A stretch of 64,000 nt of DNA from contig CAJFCV020000006.1 of NCBI GenBank assembly GCA_904066235.2, positions 7,006,001 through 7,070,000 of the forward strand, given 5' to 3'. The DNA is from Bursaphelenchus xylophilus. Its lineage: Eukaryota > Nematoda > Chromadorea > Rhabditida > Aphelenchoididae. Position numbers and translations under genes: made by a program. Shown one piece after another: positions 34,558 to 46,100 of the stretch (position 1 is the stretch's first letter; each line of letters starts with the position of its first letter). Under the pieces are notes generated by a model, which did not search any database, had not been told where the DNA came from, and worked only from the letters and a program-made list of their open reading frames with translations.

Positions 34558-35133
34558 TTATTGATCCATAAACCATTCATTTCCATCCTTCAATTCATTC
34601 AACAGTTTCTTCTCGATTCTCAACTAAAATTTTAAAAAAAAAAAGTATGCAAGACTTACTCGAACCACTTGTGCCATGAGTTCACTGATTTCGTCGAGCA
34701 TTTCTTCCTCTTCGGGTGTATTGTTCTCGTTCAAACGGTTGTTCTCTTCCTCACCCGGAATTACAAGACCTGCAGGCAGCTTCATAGCATGCTTAAAAGA
34801 ACTCTAAAAGAAAAAAGTAAAAACACTTTGATCAACATACCTCGGATTTATAAAGAATTTGATAAATTTTGCCATGTTGGATAATAGAAGGGAGAAGCTT
34901 CTCTTTCAACAAGCTCTTTTCTTCATCACCTATCATGGGCCGTAACTCAACAATTGCTGGTATGGCCACTTCATCAATTACTTTTGCCCAAGAACTTGTC
35001 AGATGATTAAATACTAAAGAAGAGAAAATGAATATTGAGAAACTGAAGCTTTACATTTGTAAGTGGCAATCGTTTGAGTCTCGCCGAAGAACCCAATCTG
35101 ATTCACTGCCTCTAAAACTTGCTCGTCGACCAT
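34558..35133 (-). CDS. Unrecognised small helical protein
   Basis: Multi-exon minus-strand gene of about 150 residues, starting MVDEQVLEAVNQIGFFGETQ. Later segments are LTSSWAKVIDEVAIPAIVEL, KSLLKEKLLPIIQHGKIYQI, HAMKLPAGLVIPGEEENNRL, TPEEEEMLDEISELMAQVV and RLRIEKKLLNELKDGNEWF, ending MDQ. Introns (about 35058-35015, 34842-34805 and 34660-34624) have good GT...TTTAG sites and keep the frame, so the gene is probably real. Composition is helical and acidic, with no signal peptide or membrane span. I considered kinetochore subunits (Mis12/Nnf1-like) from the general look but see no reliable match. Confidence 0.65.
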
Positions 35134-35519
35134 TTCAAAAATTTTCGTCAATTGTTCCCGGCACTTTAATTATTTTGACTTATATAAGTCAAGATTATTT
35201 TCGAAGTAATTTCTGAAACTTTACATTTTAAAATTCAATAGAAGATTTTGGCGTCTGAAATAATGTTTTCACAACGAAAGTTTCATTGGCGTTCCGTCTG
35301 AAAAAAATATTCTTCTTGAAAGTAAAAAGAACGAGATCGCGTAAACCTTGGAAATATCACAAGATTTCAGAGGTCGGGATAGTAAATCTGGGTGTTTATC
35401 TGGTAGTGTACTTTTTTTCGCGTTATCCTTTGCTATTTCGACCACCTTTATGCTTGCCAAAAGTGTTTTTAGTTTTTAGGTACTGTTGAACCAAAAGATC
35501 TAATTGAAAACTCAAATCA

Positions 35520-36192
35520 ATGGCAAGACTTTCCGAGGATGCCAGTTCTGGAAAACGAACTATCCAGTTTGGAAAGAACACTCTGCCAAAAGGAGCTCGG
35601 GTTGAGGTTAGTATGAAGGATGGAAGTATTTTTACGGGTCAAGCAGTGCTGTATGACAGCTCAATTAATTGGTTTGTGTTGGTGGAAGAGAAAGATCATT
35701 ATTATGAGAAATTACTCATTAATTACGAACATGTTGATCAGGTACATCAGTTTAATTTTATTTATGGATAAGGTCTGTGGTTTAAGCGCTGTGAGCGAAG
35801 CTCCTGAATTGATTGGAAACGACGAAGAGTTGATGCACAAAGCCGAACAGCGACTTCAGAAAGCCTTAGCGGAGAAGAAATACTTTTGCAGCGATCAGGC
35901 TAGCCAGAGGGCAGTTCAGACGTTCATGGAGCTCAAGAAAATGTAAGAATCTTTTATTTTTGTAAATTTTATCAGTCTTAATTCAGTCGAATGGGCTAAT
36001 AACGACATCCTTGTAATGGACGTGGTTCGAATTAGCCCCCCTTACCGTCCTGATAGCTGTGAGATGATCACCAAATCCAGACAAGCTGAGGATTGTCTAA
36101 ATCGAGTGAAGAAGATTGTAAGTACAAGGTTGTTTTTTAAGTCACATTTACAGTTGGTTCAAGTGATTGAATGTATCGGAAGTCAAGATTAA
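35520..36192 (+). CDS. LSM12-like protein (Sm-like plus anticodon-binding-like domain)
   Basis: LSM12 family; the human protein acts with ataxin-2/RNA granules and other complexes. The N-terminal Sm-like part is KGARVEVSMKDGSIFTGQAV, LYDSSINWFVLVEEKDHYYE, LLINYEHVDQ. The C-terminal domain has EELMHKAEQRLQKALAEKKY and the diagnostic EWANNDILVMDVVRISPPYR with RVKKI near the end. Introns are 35742-35773, about 35943-35973 and about 36120-36153. For the second intron the upstream of two tandem acceptors must be used, because the downstream one gives an immediate stop. The stop is at 36190-36192. Its promoter lies in the 386-bp divergent gap with the 34558 gene. Confidence 0.82.
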
Positions 36193-37575
36193 GGTATGTC
36201 TAGTGTAATATACGGAGATTTCTCAGATTTGTTGCTAATTTATAATAAAATAATTGACCACCGAGTAATTTTTTCTTTGTTGATTGCTATAATTTGATAG
36301 TGCGCATTGAATTTAAACGTAAATTTTTGGAAAACGAAATCCCCTAAGAATAGAAGAAGCGGCCGAAAAAGTGCTGCCCTGGATTTGGAGGTCGTTTTTG
36401 TCATTTATCTTCCGGGCGCTTCGACTACAATGTGTGGCAGGAATTGTTTTTAAAGAAGGCGGGAGTCCGAGTCGAGATGGTCTCCAGAATCGTGGAAACG
36501 AACTCGGTTAAGTGGTTAAACGGTTTCCAAATTGGCTGACCCATTCGGCCGGAAGCGATGTCCGTTGCAGGTTACTCACTCCTCTTGGCCTTCTCAAGTG
36601 GTACCATCCATATCCGGTGGGATCCTTTCCCTCGCCCGACTTCCCCAGCATAATCTAATCCATTCCGTATTTGCAGTCCGTTGGTTATTATAGTACCTCG
36701 AACTTTTCCCACGTTGCCCTGAGGCGGTTCATTTTTCCCTCGGGACTTTCACCGGCCGTTCGAAAAAACGTTATTCTGTATCAGTGACAAACGGCCTGAG
36801 AGTACTTCATGTTTTTGAAATGTTGACACTTCCAAAGTTATCTTTTGAGCTTGTATTAGGTGGGAATGTCAGGTTTTGAAGAGCTTATCTCTGCATTGAA
36901 CGGGGACATCTCATGTTTTTAATCTGTATACTTAACTAACATATGAATTAAGAATTTTTTGGTGACAACTATGTCTTATGTTAGATTTTGAGGGATCCAT
37001 TAGTGTTTTCTCTCCCATTAAACAGGCCTAACGAGTCTCTAGATGAACATGAACCCGTTTGTATCATCTTCGGAGTAATGCCATGCGAGCCCTCTTTTAC
37101 TTTACTTTTTTCTTTTAGTTTCACCAAGATGTCGCTCCTAGTTACATCTGAAAGTATGTCGACTCCGCCGATTATGATTCCATTTTCGGCGGATACCTTA
37201 ACAGAAAGAACTTCATTGATGGGACGAAGGAGGAAAATGGTAAGTGGAGATAAGACTGAGCCCATGATGGTGTTGCTAAAAGGACCTTGTAGTATCTGTT
37301 ATAAAACAAGACTCTCTATCCCGGAACTCAGGACACACCTTTCTCTCGGCCATCCATCACTCTGGCCTCTTGATCTGCTTTAATCGCCTTTGGACATTGT
37401 TTTTTGGGTCTTCTTGCCATTCATTCAATTTTATTTGCGGTCAAATTATTTTTAAAAGCCCCTGGATTTACCCTCACCTTCATTACCGTTTGTTTCCAAA
37501 GAATTCGAAGGTCGAGTGGTTGTCAAGGGCATGTCATTTCGAGTGTCATAATTTGCATCAGGCCCCAAGTAGAAG
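36193..37575. other. Intergenic region between LSM12-like gene and stomatin first exon
   Basis: About 1.4 kb of mostly AT-rich sequence with a GC-richer part at 36430-36760. It contains one possible small minus-strand gene (36981-37265, listed separately). The right end should contain the promoter of the 37576 exon. Confidence 0.5.
36981..37265 (-). CDS. Possible small single-exon gene, unknown
   Basis: 94 codons starting MGSVLSPLTIFLLRPINEVL, with LSVKVSAENGIIIGGVDILS and a basic ILVKLKEKSKVKEG segment. An acceptor-like GGTCCTTTTAG lies about ten bases before the ATG on this strand. The composition looks coding-like, but an overlapping plus-strand frame (36988-37383) is also open and no homolog is recognised, so this may be chance. 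Confidence 0.3.
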   Translation of the reverse strand: MGSVLSPLTIFLLRPINEVLSVKVSAENGIIIGGVDILSDVTRSDILVKLKEKSKVKEGSHGITPKMIQTGSCSSRDSLGLFNGRENTNGSLKI

Positions 37576-37923
37576 ATGGACGGACTCCACAGAATGGAGA
37601 GACCGCGGCTTCAACGGAGTGCGACGACCTCCTCGAGACATCAAGACGGTGATCGCCTTAGGCGAACAATCAGTGTGACTGGAGCTAGAAGAAGGGAGCG
37701 ACTGATGCAAAGACATGCAACTCTCCAATCACACGCATCTACGGAGGCCAGTTTCGAAGAAGGGCTGATTCCTCAGAGCTCTACATGGTCTGGATTCAGC
37801 ACTAGATTGGGAACACCCCCGCCCAGCCATTTCAACATCCCTGCCCGAGATACCCATTTCCTATCCCCGCCGACTCCTTTGGAAGCAGGATTGATGAAAG
37901 GAGAAGCACCTCCTCATAGACGG
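37576..37923 (+). CDS. Candidate alternative first exon of the stomatin gene
   Basis: An ATG-initiated open exon of 116 codons, basic and Ser/Pro-rich (RLQRSATTSSRHQDGDRLRR, STRLGTPPPSHFNIPARDTH, LSPPTPLEAGLMKGEAPPHR). It ends at CGG|GTACTG with a good donor in phase 0. The stomatin exon starting at 38682 (TTTCTAG|GATACTTTGGAG) is also entered in phase 0, so splicing would give an N-terminally extended isoform, as seen in MEC-2/UNC-24-type stomatins with long N-termini. It could instead belong to a separate gene; a transcript would decide. Confidence 0.5.
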
Positions 37924-38589
37924 GTACTGTTTTTACTGTTTTTATAAAGACGGGCACTCTGAATTTCTGGTCAAAAAAAAGTTTGATCTGGCAAAAAAGG
38001 TCATCAGAAAATGTTTTGTAAAATTGCGCAACCACGTTGGCCCGAAACAAATTCGAATTTTATCTGACCATTGAAGTAAATATTAGTGGGATATATTAGT
38101 AGGCAACGCAGGTCTTGTCTTCTTCTTTTGACCTCTGATGACTTCCCTTTTATTGTTTATTTATAAGACGATAAGTCCTAATTGTTTACAGGAGATCTAT
38201 TTCTGAAGGGCGGATCCCCTCGGTCTCTGTCTTCTTGCCCTGAGGGCGCTTCCATTTCCGGCACCTTCCGCTTGATCGAAATTTATTGTCAGACGAAAAA
38301 TATTGCCTCCGGAACTGGACCAAAAAATTAATTCAAAATTCGGAGCCGCTTTTGGACAAAGTGTTTCCAGGCAATTCGTTCGAGTGTCCTCACCAAACCC
38401 TTTGTCCTTTATTTAATTTACTATTACTGTTTAACATCTATTATTTGACAATGGAATTTTGACACATTTCTATCTTTGATATTAATCTTCACAACTGGCA
38501 ATCTTTCTTTATCCATTTTATATAAAGTAAATTCTGCTGTATTACTGTAATCTAGACACCGAAGACATTATAGAAGTAAATCTTTTATA

Positions 38590-39861
38590 ATGTCATCCGT
38601 TTATCGACCCTATCATGAGTTCAATGAAGAAGAATTGCAGGTCTGAGGGAGTTTGTATAACTCAACTAGATTACTTTCTAGGATACTTTGGAGAAGATCC
38701 CGATTAGAGCACGAAGTCAGAGTTGGTTGATACGGACCCGGCATCTGCTGGACGATGACAAAGTATGTTTTGACAATAGTGGTGATTTGGTTTCAGAAAC
38801 GACATACCCCTATTATCAGCAACTGTCTGCTGGTTCTATCCATCCTCACCTTGTTCCTCACATTCCCTTTTTGTGTCCCATTTTGCATAAAGATTGCCAA
38901 GTAAGCATAGCTTTTATAATTGATGGTTTTCTCTTGCTTGGTACTTTATTTCGTGTAATTTCAATGGATTTAATTTGCAGGGAATACGAAAGAGCAGTGG
39001 TATTTCGATTGGGAAGATTGCTGAAGACGGGGACAAAGGGGCCTGGCATCTTCTTTGTGATCCCTTGCATCGACACCATGAAGATGGTAAGGTCTTGTTT
39101 ATATACTATAAAATATTTTTAGGTGGATCTCCGCGTATTATCCTTTGACGTCCCCCCTCAGGAGATACTGAGTCGGGATTCGGTCACCGTTTCTGTAGAA
39201 GCTGTTATCTATTTCCGGATATCAAATCCGATTATTTCTGTTACCAATGTTAATGATGCTCAATTCTCTACTAAATTGCTTGCTCAGACTACTTTAAGGA
39301 ATGTACTGGGTACCAAAACTCTGTCGGAAATTCTGATGGAAAGGGATAACATTGCAAGTGTAAGTGTAACTCCAAAAAATAACTTATTTCCAGATTACGG
39401 AGAAAGTTCTGGACGACGGTACTGATCCTTGGGGTGAGTTATTATTATCTAGGATTACTTTTCTCTTTAGGAGTGAAGGTGCAAAGAGTGGAGATTAAAG
39501 ATATCCGCCTTCCCCACCAACTTATGAGGAGTATGGCAGCCGAAGCCGAGGCCGCTAGAGATGCCCGGGCTCGAGTTATTGCCGCCGACGGAGAGAAGAA
39601 TGCTAGTGTGTGAGTTATCACACCTTTAATGATGATCTGACCTCCCAATAATGGGTTGTATGTATTGTTTTCAGGGTGCTGGTGGAAGCAGCAGACGTTA
39701 TCCGCGAGAACAAGGTCTCTCTCCACCTGCGATACCTCCAGACCATGTCTCATATAGCAGTCGAACACAACAAAACCATCGTTTTCCCCATCCCAATGGA
39801 GATCGTCCGTTCGCTGATTCATCGGTGGAAGAAGAATAAGAGCCAACAGAAGCTATTATAA
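38590..39861 (+). CDS. Stomatin-family (SPFH/band 7) membrane protein
   Basis: Monotopic membrane scaffold that modulates channels in cholesterol-rich patches. The first exon gives [17 protein letters not shown]; after introns, [18 protein letters not shown]. The hydrophobic hairpin is [20 protein letters not shown]. The SPFH core is [80 protein letters not shown]. It continues [60 protein letters not shown] and [10 protein letters not shown]. This is the animal stomatin/MEC-2 pattern; which sto gene is orthologous cannot be told. The short exon at 38590 and the 37576 exon look like alternative 5' ends. Confidence 0.9.
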
Positions 39862-40121
39862 TTAAATTTATTGTCCCCTCGGGGACAAAGGAAGAGACCC
39901 ATATGATGGAAGAGATTGTGACATAAGATATACTACAACATAAATATTTAAAGATACCCGTTTCGATTGAGGTTAAAAGTCTTCAACGTCGTAAGAGACT
40001 ACAGAATGAAAGAATTACTAATTACAATTTAAAAAATTTCAACATGACAAAAGTATAACAAAACATTTGGAAAGAGCAGCCTTGAAACTGCCATGAATTA
40101 AAAAATTAAATTGAGCTTGAT

Positions 40122-43100
40122 CTAACCATCAGGGGCATCAGTGGGATTATCATACAGCTTGACCATGTCAGTGCCCTTCTGATGCTTCGGTGGTGTCGTG
40201 GGAGATCGTTTCACGGGTTTCATGGTCAAATAGTCGCTTCCTTCATCGGTATCCAGAGGATCCTCAGTCATCTTCTTCTCATTCTTAGTCAACGATCGAT
40301 GAGGTGGGGGTTGAGGTTTGAGTTCGAGGTCAGCTGCTGTATCATAAAGATTTCGATGTTTGGGAGGCTGAGGAGGCGTCTCCACGTTATTACGATGGAT
40401 AGATGGCATTGGACGAACCTAAAAAGTAGATGTACAGGGTGTTTCAAGAAATTCCGCGGAAAGTTTTTTGTCGATTTCTTGGCGCTCAGTCAAGAGATCC
40501 AAAAAAAATTTTTTTTGTATGAAAAAGAATAAGATGGGCCGTTTTTTGCCTATGAAAATTATTTTCTCCGCCAACGCGGAAAGCAGTGTATTCGGCGGAG
40601 ACTTTTGGGCACTTTTTCGGTCATCACACGAATTTTTAACGCTTTATTGTGACACTGAAGCGTCCGGAAAGTTTTCAAATTTTTTGCACAATGGATCAGA
40701 AGACCGGCTACAGCGCTATGCGATCCGATAGTGACTGCACGGCGCAATGCAGTCGCTGCAACACCCGATAAAGTCGGAGCGCACCGTGCGGATGTTTGAA
40801 ACAGCAGGGCAAAGAGAAATTTAAGCGAAAAATCGCTTTTTTCTAGTGCACCGAGTGGTTTCTCGATGGCTAAACTTCTGCCAAGGCTTGGCGACAAAAT
40901 TTTGGAAGGTACACGACACCTGCAGAGAATGCTTGACAGACCATAAGAATTGTGTTGGGCCATTTCTTGTCCGTAGCTGAGTTAAGTACGGCGAGCGGCT
41001 GCCATACCTTCGCCGAACGCTTGATAAACACAAAAATTAGCAAAAATCCTCATTTCAACCATCAGAAACCACAAAAAAGCGTTTAAGGTGGGTGCGATGA
41101 CCAAAAAAGTGCCCAAAAGTCTCCGCCGAATACACTGTTTTCCGGGTTGGCGGAGAATAAATTTTAGGAAATATATTTATAAGGCTCTTACCTCAACAGT
41201 TGGAAGATTGGCATTGTGATTTCTTTGTCTTGGAGGTCTCGGCGGAGGCTTTTCAGTCCCAACTCCAGTTGGATTACGGTAGACAGCAGGGACTGGAGTC
41301 GCAATCAGAGGATCCGAAGCGTCCTCAAGAGGTAACCGGTCAGAATCCTGACTCTTTTTGTTCATATTCTGGTTCTGTCTTCTACATAAAATGACTATGA
41401 TGGCTGCCAGAAGAAGGGCCAATAAAACACCGGCCAGAAGGATGTAGAATTGGGGAGATCCAGGGAGTAGACTGTCCGGCAAGAGATGAGGTACCCTTTC
41501 CGAACAGAAGTTTCCTCCAAATCCATCAGAACAAGAACAAGTAAAGGTCGCCTTCTCTCGACGACAGACTCCGAATGGGCCACAGGGATTTGTCACACAC
41601 GGATCCCAATCTCCATGCATCTGACAGGTCTTTCCAGTAAAGCCCGGAGGGCAAGAACAATGGAAGTCATTATAGAGATTGTGACATTTAATGCCTTTAG
41701 GGCAAGGGTTACTAGCACATGCATTGAGATCGATCTCACATTTGACTCCGGTATATCTTTGAGGGCAGATACAACTAAAACACTATAAAATACCACTCTA
41801 CTCCTCTTACCTGTAAGAATTGGAGTCCTTTTTTGGAAAACATTGGCCTTGGTTCAAGCACGGTGCATTCAAACAAGGTCCCATCAACTGGGCATCACAT
41901 CCAATCCTCGCATTGTACATTCTGAGGCCTTGTGGGGTCTTGGGGAGATCAAATCCATCCAGTCCGATCCTCCCAATGCATCCAACAAGTCCATTCTGGA
42001 TAATTTTATGCAATTCAGAAGCACTTTGAAGGGAGATTGATAACGTCAACGAGTCAAAAGACTTCTTCTTTGTATTCATATCAGTCACGTTAGCACCAAA
42101 AGTAAGCACCATAGAGTCGGAGTAGAGATTGATGACATCATTCATCCCCATCGAACTGTTAGCACCATTAAATGTGTCATCCAGAATCATCTGGACATGT
42201 TTTCGTCTTCTGACCACCCTCACCGTGTGCCATTTTCCATCATCCACCAATTTCTGATGAATCTTCACTTCCCCGGGTCCCGATCCACAATCCCATTCAT
42301 ATTCGAGATATCCATCGACAATCCTGAGGACGTGGAAATCGGAGAGGCCTTCTCCGTGCATGATCACAGCACTCCGACTGGCCGTTTTGAACTCGATAGA
42401 AATGTCCATTCTCTGCTCGATCGACTGGCCGATGAACATTTGGAAGTACCCTTGACCCAACATACTCAACGATGCCTTCTGGGAGCATTCTGCCGCATTC
42501 GGGCAAGTGTTTTCTCTACAGCGATCTCCTTTAGTACCCGGAGGGCAGATACACTCCTGGCCGGACGGATCATCTTCCATGGGAACACAGACTTCCGCTT
42601 TGCTGCAGACATCGTCCTGACTGCATTGGTTTACAGCAACGTCACAATGACGTCCTCCAAATCCCTGACGACATATACATTCAAATGTCCGTTGAAATCG
42701 AGGGAACGAGTAGAAGTTGCCGGTCTGAGGGTCGTCAAAGGAATTGGAGTTTACATTATCCAGCCATATCCGATCTCGACATTCCCCTTTGGAACAGGTG
42801 TCCCGACGACAAATCTCGGATGTTAAAGAGGTTACCTGTAAAAGTTGTATTACTATACTCTGAAAAGTTACCTACCTCAAGCCCGGATTCCGCAGTAATC
42901 CTCGCGATTCCTTCGGTTATTTTTTGCTTCACATAAACAGGCCGATGATAACCTCCAGATTCTCTGAGTACGGTCAAAAGAAGCTCGACTTCCAATTGAC
43001 TGGCAGCAGGAGGCACAATTACAGCCTCAGGGCTTCTTTTAGTCTTCCGATGACTCATTACATCTTGAACAGCCAGAATCCTCATACTGGTCATCTTCAC

Positions 43101-46100
43101 TCCCAACACCTTCACCAACACTTCATGCAGCTTTCCCATATATCGTTGGATGAAATCATTAATCCCGATGCCTCCCATTCTGACGCTCACCGAGTTCTCA
43201 AGGGCCTCTTGATCAATATTGGTGACGTCTATAGTAATCGGGGTGTAGACCGTGTATTTTCCATCCGTCACGGACACATTGAATCGATGAAGACCAGGGA
43301 GTAATGTAGACAGAGCTGACAGAGTGCCTTGGATGGGATCCACGGAGATTTGAGGGGTCTTCTTGGAGGTCTCTCCCTGCACAAGTGCATATCGCAACAT
43401 ATCTGCCGGGTCTTTGTCGGAAGCATACACTTTCCCGAGATTCTTGACGCTGAATTCCCCCATCAAGGTGTTGATCAGAATGGTCTGGGGCTGAACTTGT
43501 GGAGGATGTCGGCTCTGTTGCTTGACGAAAACTTTCAGAGGACATGATGAAGATAAATCTCCCGAGTCATAGGCAGTCACTGTCAGATTGTAAACATTCT
43601 GTTCGTTGTAAGAGAGCTGTCGAGTGGTGATCAGATTCATTAGAGGGTCAAAAGTAAAGGCAGAAGCACCTGCCCCAGTGATCTCGAGTCTGAATGGAGC
43701 TCCAAATTTGTCGCCGTCATTGTCGGAAATGGAAACTCTCAACAAGGCTTGACCAGCCTCCACTCCCTCTTGAATAACTGCTGTCAGATTGCAGATATCG
43801 AAGATCGGAGGATTGTCGTTCACATCTTCAACCACTACCGTAACCAGACAATCATCGCTCAAGGCCGGTGTACCGCCATCAACAGCCCTCACATTGAGTC
43901 GATAAATCTTTTGTTTCTCAAAGTCCAATTGTCCAGTTGTCTTGATTATCCCGTTATCGGTGATTGTAAACAGCTGGGCATCTTCTCCTGAGATACTGTA
44001 CGAAATTTTCCCGAAATGCTGCGAATCCGGATCCGAAGCCTTGACTTGGATAACATCAGAGCCGGGCTTTGTGTTTTCCTTGCAAGTAACTTCGTAAATA
44101 GTCCTCTCAAACCGAGGACTGTTATCATTCACATCGAGAACTTCTATGTCAATCAAGGCCGTTGAATTCAGCTCTCCATCAGAAACGATGACATCGAATT
44201 TGAGGCGTTGAATCGCCTCGTAATCGAGCGACTTTAAGAGTTTAAGGACACCACTCTTTTGATCTAAGGACAAGTAATTCCTGGCTTGAGCGTCCTTCAG
44301 ATAAAAGGACAGCTGAGTGTTGTTATCCGGGTCCAGGGCAATCAATCGTAGCACTTCGTATCCGATGGCCTCGTTCTCCAGAATCTTCAGATGATAGACA
44401 GGCTGTTCGAATTGGGGCTCGTTGTCGTTTGTGTCATCAATGTAGATACGAACATTAGCTGAAATAATACAAACATAAACTCAGATCGCAATCATAACAA
44501 AGTAATTTTCGAAAGAACTTACCGTAATCCTTGAGTCCTCCTCCATCGACAGCTTCCACTTTCAGAGTAAAATTGGAATACTTCTCTCTATCGATCGTAC
44601 CCTTAGCCATTAATGCCCCGCTAAATTCATCAAGATAGAAGTACTTCGCAGCTTCTGGAATGCTTTCTTTTTCCACGACATTATACTTGATATCACCGAA
44701 GATTCCGAGGTCAGTATCCCTCGCCTCCAGTTTCAAAACAAGGTTCATTTTGTCTTCAGACGCCCTCTGATTCTCATTGTAATGTACAGCGTACTCTTGA
44801 AGTGAGAATTGTGGAGCAACTTTGTTGTAATTGAGAATTTGGATCGTTAAAAGTTTCATGCAGAAAATGGCATCTTGATGAACACTTCGTATCTTCGAAC
44901 GGATCCGCAAAGAATACTAAACAAAATATGTCGTGAATAAAAATTCGATTACTCACATTCCCAGGAATGACGTCATCTTTTACAATAAGTTTGCTCCCAT
45001 TTACAATCTGGAACGACAATTTCTGGGCATCAACCAGATGATTGGACAAGACCACGTTGTTGTTTCCCAGATCTCTTATCAACTGATTGCTATGGATCGA
45101 CTTCAGTATGATCTTTTCTTCTTTTTCATCACATTCGGTCGATTCTGGATCCCCAACAAACATCACCTAGATCAATAAATTTAATCTGAAGACTGAATAC
45201 AAACCTCAATATCTGCTTGCGAACTATAAACCCCATCAAAGCCAATCAATTTCCCTGAGACTCTGACTCTGTCGACAGGTATTCGCTTCAATATTACTGT
45301 AGATCCATTAATGGCCAAGTAATTATTCGATGGATGCGTGAACACGGATACTGAAACATTTTGAACTGCAGCTGTATCGGCATCAGTAACCTTGAAATCG
45401 ACAATCTTCTGTCCTATTTTGAGGCCTTTTAGAGGAATCGTGACCCTGTACATGAGCTGGTCAAATTGGGGAGCATTATCATTTACATCCAACACTTTGA
45501 TTGTAAAGTTGAACGTAGATGAGAGACCCCCTTCGTCCCTGGCTGTTATTTTCAGTTGATGTCGGTCTTTGGTTTCTCTGTCCAACTCAGATTTCACGGT
45601 TAAAAATCCTTGTTCCTTGTCAATTTTAAAGTGCCCATTTTCATTCAGCTCGTAGGAAAGTTTAGAATTATCTCCAGCATCCTTGTCAGTTGCCAAGAAT
45701 ATAAAGATTACCGTATTCTTTGGCACATCTTCGCGAATGGAAAGTCTGCAAAATTAAGTTATATATTTTTTAAAATCGGTTTGAGCTCTGGGCCCTTGTG
45801 TTGACATGTCAATTCTTTTTGGCCCGCATAGCATTGGGCCGATACGGGTATAAACTGTCCCTAGTAAATCTACCCCAAATGAGAAGTTTCGCGGATTTTA
45901 TGTGACGTTGCGACACTTGTGGGCAACCACTTTGAGGGCGGCCGACATTTTCCGATTAGAAATACTACTTTTAAATCGTAATCTACGTAGTGCGGTACAA
46001 CTTTTGCATTGACAACTCCCTGGTACAGATACGTACGCGAATTCATTTGAATCCGTCTACTGCTTCCAAAGGCACAAAAAACACTAATTTCTGACACATG

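Noticed and set aside
42197..42826. 209-codon plus-strand frame
   Set aside because: Antisense shadow of the laminin-G/EGF exons of the cadherin gene.
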